Under the pieces are notes generated by a model. The model was not told the origin of the DNA. It made no database searches and saw nothing but the letters and a program-made list of their open reading frames with translations. A DNA stretch of 6,784 nt from an uncultured Bacilli bacterium (lineage in GTDB: Bacteria; Bacillota_I; Bacilli_A; RF39; UBA660), in assembly GCA_947630205.1 (NCBI GenBank), contig CANRGW010000071.1, positions 1 through 6,784 of the forward strand. The letters are read 5' to 3'. How positions within the stretch are numbered: the first letter of the stretch is position 1; every line of letters begins with the position of its first letter. The translations under genes and the position numbers were made by a program. Below are positions 1 to 6,023 of the stretch, in pieces.

Positions 1-2
1 GT

Positions 3-98
3 GTTGTTCGGCCAGTCCTTAATCTGTCATCCCAAACATCAATAGTAGGTGATGGAGATGGAACTTCATCTTCTCCATACGAGATAATAGCCGACTAA
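3..98 (+). CDS. C-terminal end of a surface-type protein (partial, 5' end outside window)
   Basis: This frame is open from the left edge and ends at TAA 96-98, giving 31 residues. They begin VVRPVLNL, contain a Gly/Asp-rich GDGDGTSSSPY stretch and end EIIAD. An R-P-V-[IL]-N-L segment followed by a G-D-G-T...P-Y turn is a tail I associate with large, often secreted or pilin-like/DUF6273-type proteins of gut Bacillota; this is recall, not a search result. The codons are noticeably GC-richer (42 of 98 bases are G or C) than those of all later genes. That argues either for strong constraint on a repeated tail cassette or for a different origin. The hairpin just downstream probably ends its transcript. 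Reading this as coding is fairly secure because the other two forward frames are stopped early; the family is tentative. Confidence 0.6.
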   Translation, partial: VVRPVLNLSSQTSIVGDGDGTSSSPYEIIAD

Positions 99-131
99 TA
101 GTTTACAAACTAAAAAGTTTTATTTGATATG

Positions 132-160
132 AAAAAGACGATTATATCGTTTTTTTCTTT
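132..160 (+). terminator. Rho-independent terminator after the left-edge gene
   Basis: Arms 132-142 and 146-156 pair over 11 positions: a GC-containing core ACGAT/ATCGT, one G-U pair and five A-U pairs. The loop is 3 nt, and the T-run forms the right arm and tail. It lies 34 nt after the upstream stop. A longer open frame beginning with ATG at 129 would start inside this hairpin, which is one reason to reject that start for the next gene. Confidence 0.6.
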
Positions 161-190
161 AAATCTATTTTTGTTTTATTTTATTTATAG

Positions 191-196
191 TATAAT
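191..196 (+). promoter_or_regulatory. -10 box (TATAAT) of the CmpB-hydrolase-YjbR operon
   Basis: A perfect TATAAT sits 16 nt before the ATG at 213. No good -35 is visible: TTTTTG at 168-173 has 17-nt spacing but is a weak match, and TTGTTT at 171-176 is only 14 nt away. The predicted start of transcription (about 202-204) falls on the ribosome site of the first gene, so the leader would be extremely short. All three downstream genes can be served by this promoter. Confidence 0.5.
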
Positions 197-202
197 TTTA
201 AT

Positions 203-208
203 GAGGTG
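203..208 (+). promoter_or_regulatory. Ribosome binding site deciding the start at 213
   Basis: GAGGTG ends 4 nt before ATG 213 and fits the AGGAGGTG consensus. The in-frame upstream ATG at 129 has no such site and lies inside a terminator, so 213 is the better start. Confidence 0.7.
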
Positions 209-212
209 TATT

Positions 213-911
213 ATGAAGAATTTAACATTGTATTTTTTACTTTTTTTAATTTATTCTTTTATGGGATGGTTTATGGAAGTAATGCTTACTTTTGTAAAAC
301 AACATAAATTTGTAAATAGAGGTTTTTTAATTGGACCTTATTGTCCTATTTATGGAGTAGGTTGTCTTTTTATTGTTCTTTTATTAAATAAATATATGTC
401 ATCACCTGTTGTTTTATTTTTTATGGCAATTGTAATTTGTTCAATTCTTGAATATATAACAAGTTATTTAATGGAAAAAATATTTCATGCAAGATGGTGG
501 GATTATAGTGATAAAAAATTTAATTTAAATGGAAGAATTTGTTTAGAAACAATGATACCTTTTGGAATATTAGGTTGCTTGATTATCTATTTAGTTAATC
601 CTTTTTATGTTAGAATTTTAGAAACTATTCCAAGTACTTTATTAAACATTATGGCTATAATTCTCTTTATATGTTTTTTAACTGATAATATAATTTCTTT
701 TAATGTTGTTACAAGTTTGAAAAATGAAATTCGTGCAGCAGAACGTGATCAAACCGAAGAAATTACTAAGCGAATTAAAGAAGTTCTTAATAAAAGAAGT
801 ATATTACATAAACGTTTAGTAAAGGCTTTTCCTAATTTAAAAACTTCAAAAGAATTATTATTAGATATTCAAAAAAGAGTAAATGATGCTCTTGATAAAA
901 TAAATAAATAA
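213..911 (+). CDS. Putative ABC-transporter-type (CmpB family) five-helix membrane protein
   Basis: The protein has 232 residues and about five hydrophobic segments (roughly 5-25, 42-60, 65-88, 112-130, 143-165), followed by a charged, helical cytoplasmic tail (about 168-232). It matches the CmpB-type putative permease family (Pfam ABC_trans_CmpB, PF06541). Family-typical features are the GW at 18-19, the run FVNRGFLIGPYCPIYG at about 33-48, and EYITS...EKIFHARWWDY followed by FNLNGRIC (80-110). Despite the family name, I see no ATPase partner beside it, and the true substrate or role of this family is not established. ATG 213 is chosen over ATG 129 because it follows a GAGGTG site and a TATAAT box, whereas 129 is inside a terminator. 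The next gene follows after 13 nt, so co-transcription is likely. Family assignment is confident; function is not. Confidence 0.88.
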   Translation: MKNLTLYFLLFLIYSFMGWFMEVMLTFVKQHKFVNRGFLIGPYCPIYGVGCLFIVLLLNKYMSSPVVLFFMAIVICSILEYITSYLMEKIFHARWWDYSDKKFNLNGRICLETMIPFGILGCLIIYLVNPFYVRILETIPSTLLNIMAIILFICFLTDNIISFNVVTSLKNEIRAAERDQTEEITKRIKEVLNKRSILHKRLVKAFPNLKTSKELLLDIQKRVNDALDKINK

Positions 912-924
912 CAAGGAGGAAAGT

Positions 925-2130
925 ATGGCTAATATAAATGATTATTTAACGTGGAGGGGTGATATTCCTTTTTCCAAAGATTTTGCATTTAATGAAATTG
1001 ATAGTATGATTTTAGCAAGATTTTCATATTTATTGTTTGATAAAATTAATATGCAAAGTACAGAAACAATTGCTGATATTTCTTTAAAAATGAAAGATTT
1101 CCCTAATGAAAAATTTTTATATAATGGTGATAAGGAATTGATTACTAATTTAGGAGAAAGTCGTCGTTTTAAAGATTTAATAGTAACTGATTATATTAAA
1201 AATAATGATAAAGAACATGAAAAACAATTTGGTGCTATTACTATACATTTACCTAATGATGAAATATATGTATCATATATAGGAACCGATTTAACAATCT
1301 ATGGTTGGAAAGAAGACTTCAATATGGGGTTCATGGAAAATGTTCCATGTCAATTAGCAGGAAAGGACTATTTAAAAACCGTTGCTTCTTTATATCCAAC
1401 TAAAAAAATCCGAATTGGAGGGCATTCTAAAGGTGGTAATGTAGCCATTTATGCATTTATTACAAGTTCTAAAGAAATACAAGATAGAGTTATTAAAGTT
1501 TATAATTATGATGGACCTGGTTTTAAAAAAGAAATAATTGAAAAATATGAAAGTGCAAACATTTTAGAAAAAATAGAAACTTATATTCCTCAAGACTCCA
1601 TTATAGGCAGAATTTTATATCATAAAGAAAAAACTACAATTGTTTTAAGTCTCGAAAAAGGTATTTTAGAACATGATATCTTTTCTTGGCAAGTTTTTAA
1701 AGATGATGTAATAAAGTTAGCCAAAAATACTGATATGAGTGAAACGATTGATAAAACTTTAACAGATTGGGTTGAAAATACTACCGATAAACAAAGAGAA
1801 GTTTTAATCGATGCTATCTTTGAAGTCTTTTATGCAACTGATGCTAATTCTTTTAAAGAAATTGTTGATAATTTAAAAGATAATATTCCGAAGATTATGA
1901 AAAAATATGGAGAAATTCCAGAAGATGATAAAAAAGTAGTTGGAGAGATGTTAAAAAAGATTATTAAATCTAATATGCATATTATGAAAGAAGAAAGTGC
2001 GTTTAAACTAAATAATTTAAAAAAAGAATATTTAGCAAAAGGAAAATCGGTTTTAGAAGAATTAGATAAAAAATATTTAAGTGTTGTCAAAAATGAATTT
2101 GCTAAGATAACTAAAAAAGAAGAGGAATAA
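925..2130 (+). CDS. DUF2974/Mbeg1-like alpha/beta hydrolase (lipase-like)
   Basis: This 401-residue protein starts at ATG 925 behind a strong AAGGAGGA site (913-920). Its N-terminus (NINDYLTWRGDIPFS...) and overall order match the DUF2974 (Mbeg1-like, PF11187) family of bacterial alpha/beta hydrolases. The nucleophile elbow is visible as G166-H-S168-K-G170, followed by YNYDGPGF (193-200), PQDSIIG (222-228) and EHDIFSW (249-255). By analogy with lipases, S168, D224 and H250 would form the catalytic triad; that assignment is inference. No signal peptide is visible, so it probably acts in the cytoplasm, perhaps on an ester or lipid. Residues from about 260 to 401 are Lys/Glu-rich and mostly helical, probably a coiled-coil tail. 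It lies 13 nt after the CmpB gene and directly abuts the next gene (TAA then ATG). Confidence 0.85.
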   Translation: MANINDYLTWRGDIPFSKDFAFNEIDSMILARFSYLLFDKINMQSTETIADISLKMKDFPNEKFLYNGDKELITNLGESRRFKDLIVTDYIKNNDKEHEKQFGAITIHLPNDEIYVSYIGTDLTIYGWKEDFNMGFMENVPCQLAGKDYLKTVASLYPTKKIRIGGHSKGGNVAIYAFITSSKEIQDRVIKVYNYDGPGFKKEIIEKYESANILEKIETYIPQDSIIGRILYHKEKTTIVLSLEKGILEHDIFSWQVFKDDVIKLAKNTDMSETIDKTLTDWVENTTDKQREVLIDAIFEVFYATDANSFKEIVDNLKDNIPKIMKKYGEIPEDDKKVVGEMLKKIIKSNMHIMKEESAFKLNNLKKEYLAKGKSVLEELDKKYLSVVKNEFAKITKKEEE

Positions 2131-3069
2131 ATGACTATCGAAGAAGAAATATTTCAAAAAAGTATTATATTAGATGATAAATTAAGAGAATATGGTTTTC
2201 AAAAACAAGGAGAAGTTTATTTATATGTTAAAAATATCCTTGATAATTCTTTTCAAGTTGAAATTGCAATATCCAAATTAGGTGTCAAAGGAAAGATTTA
2301 TGATTTAGCCTTTAAAGAAGAATATACTAATTATCGAATAACTAATTCTAAAGGGGCTTTTGTTAATAAAATTCGGGAAGAATTTCAAAATATTTTAATA
2401 GATATTAGAAATAATTGTACTAAGTCTAAATATTTTTTAACAGATATGGCTAATGATCTTGCTAATTTAATAATAAAAAATTACCATGATGAACCTAATT
2501 TTCTATGGGAGAAGTTTCCTGGTTTTGCTGTTTTTAAAAATTCTTTTAATGATAAATGGTATGCGCTTATTATGAATATCAATAAAAAGAAATTAGGAGA
2601 AGAGGATTTAGAAGTTGAAGTTTTAAATGTTAAGTTAAGAAAAGAAAAAATTAAAGAATTATTAAAAAGAAAAGGTTTTTATGAAGCCTATCACATGAAT
2701 AAAGAAAATTGGATAACTATTATTTTAGATGGTACTATTCCTTTAGAAGAAATAATGGAGTATATAAAAGAAAGTTATGAATATACTTTAGAAGTTAAGG
2801 AATGGCTTATTCCTGCTAATTTTAAATATTATAATGTAATAGAACATTTTCAAAAAGAAGATACTATTTTATGGAAACAATCGGGAGATATTAAAGTAGG
2901 TGATCTCGTTTATTTATATGTTTCTAAACCTTATTCTTCTATTCTTTATAAATTAAAAGTTTTAGATGTTAATATTCCTTATTCTTTTAAAGATAAAAAT
3001 ATTAAGATGTCGAAAGTTATGAAATTAAAATTACTAACTAGGTTTAAAGAAGACGAATATACTGTATAA
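2131..3069 (+). CDS. MmcQ/YjbR-family protein with PUA/EVE-like C-terminal domain
   Basis: This 312-residue protein begins at the base after the previous stop. A GAGGA site (2122-2126) lies inside the end of the upstream gene, so translational coupling is likely. Three parts can be seen. Residues 1 to about 97 are an N-terminal module ending in GAFVNKIREEF...DIRNNC. Residues about 104-222 are the MmcQ/YjbR domain, with FLWEKFPGFAVFKN (124-137), the DKWYALIMNINKKKL stretch (141-155) and NWITIILD (193-200). Residues about 225-312 look like a PUA/EVE-type fold, with W225, KYYN (232-235), ILWKQ (246-250), VGDLVYLYVSKPYSSILYK (256-274) and IPY (282-284). YjbR proteins are called DNA-binding on structural grounds, and EVE-like domains are thought to bind modified bases; the true ligand is unknown. 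The fold of the third part is from pattern recall and is less certain. Confidence 0.82.
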   Translation: MTIEEEIFQKSIILDDKLREYGFQKQGEVYLYVKNILDNSFQVEIAISKLGVKGKIYDLAFKEEYTNYRITNSKGAFVNKIREEFQNILIDIRNNCTKSKYFLTDMANDLANLIIKNYHDEPNFLWEKFPGFAVFKNSFNDKWYALIMNINKKKLGEEDLEVEVLNVKLRKEKIKELLKRKGFYEAYHMNKENWITIILDGTIPLEEIMEYIKESYEYTLEVKEWLIPANFKYYNVIEHFQKEDTILWKQSGDIKVGDLVYLYVSKPYSSILYKLKVLDVNIPYSFKDKNIKMSKVMKLKLLTRFKEDEYTV

Positions 3070-3091
3070 AAAGTGTAAGAGGAAGAAGAAG

Positions 3092-3118
3092 TTTACCTCT
3101 TGAATTAAGTAATAAAAT
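3092..3118 (+). promoter_or_regulatory. Possible weak promoter for the flavin reductase gene
   Basis: TTTACC (3092-3097) and TAAAAT (3113-3118) are separated by 15 nt, shorter than ideal, in a 77-nt gap between genes. A weak hairpin (arms 3077-3082 and 3096-3101) lies over it without a T-run, so the preceding operon may instead read through. Either reading is uncertain. Confidence 0.3.
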
Positions 3119-3130
3119 AAATAAAAAATG

Positions 3131-3138
3131 AAAGGTGG
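3131..3138 (+). promoter_or_regulatory. Ribosome binding site deciding the start at 3147
   Basis: AAAGGTGG sits 8 nt before ATG 3147. An in-frame GTG at 3135 is part of this site itself, so it cannot be the natural start. Confidence 0.7.
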
Positions 3139-3146
3139 ATGATTTT

Positions 3147-3713
3147 ATGAAAAAAAGTATTAAAGTAACTGAGGGTATTTTTCCAATGCCTGTTTTAATG
3201 ATTGCAACTTATAATGATGATTTAAGTGTTGATGTTATGAATGCAGCATGGGGAACAATGTTAGAAAGAGATATGGTCTTATTAAATTTATCAGAGGGAC
3301 ATAAAACTTTTAAAAATATTAAAAAAAGAGGTGCTTTTACTGTAAGTATTGCAGATTATAAACATGTTAAAGAGGCTGATTATTTTGGTTTAGTATCAGG
3401 AAATGATAAATTAGATAAGTTTTTAAAAAGTGGTTTAACATCTTCTAAATCAGAACTTATTGATGCTCCTATTGTTAATGAATTTCCTATTTGTTTGGAA
3501 TGTGAATTTATAAAATGTCAAGATGATGAATATAGTTATGGGGTAATTGGTAAAGTTCTTAATGTATCAGTTGATGAGAATTTGTTAGATGGCGATAAGG
3601 TTCTTATTGAAAAATTAGGGGCTATTGCTTTTGACCCTTATACGCATGGTTATTATAAGGTAACAGAAAGAGTTGGTAATGCTTTTCATGATGGATGGGA
3701 TTTGAAAAAATAA
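3147..3713 (+). CDS. Flavin reductase-family (flavoredoxin-like) protein
   Basis: The product is a 188-residue soluble protein of the flavin reductase-like, FMN-binding split-barrel family (PF01613). Recognisable stretches are FPMPVLMIATYND (11-23), the DVMNAAWGT segment (28-36), LLNLSEGHKTFKNI (45-58), GAFTVSIAD (62-70) followed by ADYFGLVSG (77-85), and CLECEF (118-123). Members bind FMN and either reduce it with NAD(P)H or act as small electron carriers. Which applies here, and the partner, cannot be read from the sequence. Length is typical for the short clostridial members. The start at 3147 is set by AAAGGTGG at 3131-3138. No electron-transfer partner is next to it. The A-rich spacer downstream has no terminator until 3853-3888, so its transcript may run into the MATE leader. 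Confidence 0.85.
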   Translation: MKKSIKVTEGIFPMPVLMIATYNDDLSVDVMNAAWGTMLERDMVLLNLSEGHKTFKNIKKRGAFTVSIADYKHVKEADYFGLVSGNDKLDKFLKSGLTSSKSELIDAPIVNEFPICLECEFIKCQDDEYSYGVIGKVLNVSVDENLLDGDKVLIEKLGAIAFDPYTHGYYKVTERVGNAFHDGWDLKK

Positions 3714-3799
3714 CTAAAGAAAGTACCTAAAAAATAACTAAAAATACTAAAATAATAATGAAAAAAATTAAAAAAATACTAAAAAAAGAAAAAAAACAT
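3714..3799 (+). other. A-rich low-complexity spacer
   Basis: The stretch is mostly A with scattered T and C. It holds imperfect reiterations of a (T)AACTAAA / TACTAAA unit near 3711-3719, 3735-3742, 3745-3750 and 3776-3783. I find no convincing gene in it. The only start-to-stop frame is an 18-codon Lys-rich one (3758-3814) without a ribosome site. It ends where the promoter of the MATE leader begins and may serve as an A-rich upstream element for that promoter. Confidence 0.5.
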
Positions 3800-3828
3800 T
3801 TGCAAAAAAAATAAAAAAGTTTTATACT
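3800..3828 (+). promoter_or_regulatory. Promoter of the MATE leader transcript
   Basis: TTGCAA (3800-3805) and TATACT (3823-3828) are 17 nt apart, a good match to the housekeeping sigma-factor consensus, with a long A-rich stretch upstream resembling an UP element. Transcription would start at about 3835, only some 18 nt before the terminator hairpin. Confidence 0.68.
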
Positions 3829-3834
3829 TAATAA

Positions 3835-3888
3835 GTCTGATCCAGCATAGTGCGTAAAAACAAGACCTTGTTTTTACGTTATTTTTTT
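3835..3888 (+). promoter_or_regulatory. Candidate transcription-attenuation leader (possible riboswitch) upstream of MATE gene
   Basis: The roughly 54-nt segment from the predicted transcription start to the end of the T-run contains a short 5' part with two small possible hairpins (CTG/CAG at 3837-3845; GCA/TGC at 3845-3853), then the strong terminator. No good promoter exists between the terminator and the MATE ribosome site, so the gene must be reached by read-through. Small ligand-gated leaders of this plan are known before MepA-type MATE genes (the mepA motif, guanidine-IV riboswitch). I cannot confirm that consensus from memory. The hairpin-loop bases GACC (3864-3867) and GATC (3839-3842) match in three of four positions as a loop-loop contact, which is weak support. 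A constitutive small RNA or a plain terminator shared with the upstream gene are the alternatives. Confidence 0.42.
3853..3888 (+). terminator. Strong rho-independent terminator ahead of the MATE gene
   Basis: The arms CGTAAAAACAA (3853-3863) and TTGTTTTTACG (3868-3878) are perfect complements over 11 bp, with loop GACC and the tail TTATTTTTTT (3879-3888). It lies 43 nt before the MATE start codon, so it can act on both the leader and read-through from the flavin reductase gene. Confidence 0.88.
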
Positions 3889-3918
3889 GCTTAAAAAAGG
3901 GTTAGAAATTTATTTTAG

Positions 3919-3926
3919 AAAGGGTG
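3919..3926 (+). promoter_or_regulatory. Ribosome binding site deciding the start at 3932
   Basis: AAAGGGTG lies 5 nt before ATG 3932. A longer in-frame start, TTG at 3887, falls in the terminator T-run with no ribosome site and would add 15 residues unlike a MATE N-terminus. Confidence 0.7.
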
Positions 3927-3931
3927 AAAAA

Positions 3932-5908
3932 ATGGAAAATCAAAAAAATAACAAATTTTTAGGTGAAGAAAAAATATCTAAGTTGCTTTTAAAATTTTCA
4001 ATACCATGTATTTTATCATTACTTATTAGTTCTTTATATAATATAGTTGACCAAATATTTATTGGTAATAGTAGTTTAGGTTATTTAGGTAATGCCGCGA
4101 CGGGAGTTGTTTATCCTATAACAATTATTGCTGTTGCCTTTGCTTGGTGTTTTGGTGATGGAGCAGCGGCTTATTTATCGCTTTGTCAAGGAAGAGGTGA
4201 TACGAAAAATGCTCCTAAGGCTATTGGAAACAGTATATTAGTAACTTTTCTTATTAGTATTTTCTTTCTTATTTTAGGTTTAATTTTTAAAGACCAATTA
4301 TTATATTTATTTGGAGCTAGTTCTAAAAGTATTAATTTGGCTAGAGACTATTATGTAATTATTTTATTAGCAATTCCTATTTATATGTTAGGAAATAGTA
4401 TGAATGCTGTAATAAGAGCCGATGGTTCTCCGAGTTTTTCAATGGCAGCAACGGCTATAGGAGCAATTATTAATATTATTTTAGACCCTATCTTTATTTT
4501 CTTATTTCATTTAGGAATAAAGGGAGCGGCTTATGCAACTGTTATTGGAGAGATTGCTACTTTAATTGTATCAATAATTTATTATACGAAAACGAAAACT
4601 TTTAAATTGCATAAGGATAGTTTTATAATTAATATTCATGTTTTTAAAAACGTAATCAAATTAGGAATTTCTACTTTTATAACACAGATGAGTATTGTTG
4701 TTATTTCCTTAGTTTGTAATATAATGCTTGCTAAATATGGGGCTCTTAGTAAATATGGTTCTGATATTCCGATTGCTGTTATAGGAATAACGATGAAAGT
4801 ATTTTCAATTGTTATTAATATTATTGTTGGTATTATTTTAGGTGCTCAACCAATTTTAGGTTATAACTATGGTGCTAAAAATATTGCAAGAGTTAAAGAA
4901 ACTTTTAAAAAAGTTGTTATAGCATCTCTTCTAGTAGGTTTAATTTCAACCTTAATTTTTGAATTATCGCCTCGAATTATTATTAGTATCTTTGGTTCTA
5001 ACGAAGAAATATATATGGAATTTGCTGTCTTAACTTTCCGTTTATTTTTAATGCTTGTTACCTTTACTTGTTTAATTAAAATGAGTTCTATTTTCTTTCA
5101 AGCCGTAGGAGAACCTTTAAAATCTGCAATTGTATCTTTAGTAAGAGATATTGTTTTCTTTGTACCACTTGTTATTATTCTTCCAAAATATTTTGGTATT
5201 AAAGGAGTATTGATTGCATCTCCTATTGCCGATTTTTTAGGTATTATTATAACAATCATTTTAGTTCTTCATTTCTTTAAAAATCTTACAGAAAAAGAAG
5301 ATATGAAAATGGAAAATGTTTATTTAAAAAATTCTAAACAAGGTATAATTATTACTATTTCTAGAACTCATGGTAGTCAAGGAAAAGCAATTGGAGAAAT
5401 AGTTGCAAAGAAGTTGAATATTCCCTATTACTATAAAGAAATGACAGCTTTGGCTGCTAAAGAAAGTGGCTTGGATAGAGAATTTGTAAGTGATATTAAT
5501 AAAAGCAAAGATGTTTTACATGATTTGTATTTAACAAGTTCGCCTGTAAAATATGCGATTGAAGCCCAAGAAAAGGTAATAAAAATGATTGCTTCTAAAG
5601 GTTCTTGTGTATTAGTTGGAAGAGCCTCAGATTATGTTTTAAGAGATAATAAAAATCTTGTTCGTATCTTTATTTATGCACCACTTGACTACCGTATTCA
5701 AAAAATAAAAGAAATGTATCATGATACTAAAGAGAAGGCTTTAAAAAATATTGAAAAATCAGATAAAAATCGTTCTAGTTATTATGAAATGATATCGGGT
5801 AGAAAATGGCAAAATTTAGAAAACTATGATTTATGTATTGACTCAAGTATTGGTAAAGATAAAACGGCTCAAATAATCTGTGATTATATTGAAAATATTC
5901 AAAAATAG
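3932..5908 (+). CDS. MepA-like MATE efflux transporter fused to a cytidylate-kinase-like domain
   Basis: The product has 658 residues. Residues about 10-452 are a MATE-family exporter with around 12 hydrophobic helices. MepA-subfamily signatures include FSIPCILSLLISSLYNIVDQIFIG near the N-terminus, RADGSPSFSM, GAIINIILDPIFIF and the second-half counterpart around GAQPILGYNYGA. Such proteins expel cationic drugs or metabolites using an ion gradient. After a short charged linker (about 453-469), residues 470-658 match the cytidylate-kinase-like family (Pfam Cytidylate_kin2, PF13189). Its features are IIITISRTHGSQGKAIGE (472-489), GSCVLVGRASDYVLR (557-571), R588, SDKNRSSYY (610-618) and YDLCIDSS (632-639). 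The P-loop is atypical (G481-S-Q-G-K485-A), so catalysis is uncertain; it could be a regulatory nucleotide-binding domain. No stop or frameshift separates the halves. Start at 3932 chosen by ribosome site. Probably controlled by the terminator at 3853-3888. Confidence 0.9.
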   Translation: MENQKNNKFLGEEKISKLLLKFSIPCILSLLISSLYNIVDQIFIGNSSLGYLGNAATGVVYPITIIAVAFAWCFGDGAAAYLSLCQGRGDTKNAPKAIGNSILVTFLISIFFLILGLIFKDQLLYLFGASSKSINLARDYYVIILLAIPIYMLGNSMNAVIRADGSPSFSMAATAIGAIINIILDPIFIFLFHLGIKGAAYATVIGEIATLIVSIIYYTKTKTFKLHKDSFIINIHVFKNVIKLGISTFITQMSIVVISLVCNIMLAKYGALSKYGSDIPIAVIGITMKVFSIVINIIVGIILGAQPILGYNYGAKNIARVKETFKKVVIASLLVGLISTLIFELSPRIIISIFGSNEEIYMEFAVLTFRLFLMLVTFTCLIKMSSIFFQAVGEPLKSAIVSLVRDIVFFVPLVIILPKYFGIKGVLIASPIADFLGIIITIILVLHFFKNLTEKEDMKMENVYLKNSKQGIIITISRTHGSQGKAIGEIVAKKLNIPYYYKEMTALAAKESGLDREFVSDINKSKDVLHDLYLTSSPVKYAIEAQEKVIKMIASKGSCVLVGRASDYVLRDNKNLVRIFIYAPLDYRIQKIKEMYHDTKEKALKNIEKSDKNRSSYYEMISGRKWQNLENYDLCIDSSIGKDKTAQIICDYIENIQK

Positions 5909-5935
5909 TTACTTTAAAAGTAATTATTTTTTTTT
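5901..5935 (+). terminator. Terminator of the MATE-kinase gene
   Basis: The core arms TTACTT (5909-5914) and AAGTAA (5918-5923) enclose a 3-nt loop. Pairing continues outward through 5901-5908 with 5924-5931 (A-U plus one G-U), giving about 14 bp, and ends in a T-run. The left arm includes the stop codon. Confidence 0.75.
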
Positions 5936-5970
5936 AGGAAATTTAGAAGAAGAAAAAGAATAATATTTAT

Positions 5971-5999
5971 TTGGAATTTATAATTTAATTTGTTATAAT
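5971..5999 (+). promoter_or_regulatory. Extended -10 promoter of the ABC transporter gene
   Basis: TTGGAA (5971-5976), a 17-nt spacer and TATAAT (5994-5999), with a TGT directly before the -10 (5991-5993), form a near-consensus extended -10 promoter. Transcription would start at about 6006, with a leader of roughly 18 nt. It sits after the terminator, so this gene is an independent unit. Confidence 0.8.
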
Positions 6000-6023
6000 A
6001 AAAAAATGAAATAGGAGGAATTT

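Noticed and set aside
1830..2090. 86-codon frame on the minus strand
   Set aside because: It is antisense to the helical tail of the hydrolase gene; its Phe/Ser/Leu-rich product mirrors Lys/Glu-rich codons, and it has no ribosome site or family resemblance.
3076..3102. Hairpin after the YjbR gene as a terminator
   Set aside because: The outer stem is only 6 bp plus a wobble, with a mismatch inside, and no T-run follows.
3758..3814. 18-codon frame for a very Lys-rich peptide (MKKIKKILKKEKKHLQKK)
   Set aside because: It arises naturally from the A-rich spacer, has no ribosome site, and overlaps the -35 box of the leader promoter.
3887..3916. Second promoter for the MATE gene (TTGCTT, 18 nt, TATTTT)
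   Set aside because: Both boxes are poor, and the predicted transcript would begin on the ribosome site.
5303..5311. Internal in-frame ATGs at the MATE/kinase join as a separate kinase start
   Set aside because: Only a GG-less AAGAAG lies upstream, and the frame is continuous with the MATE part, so a fusion is the simpler reading.
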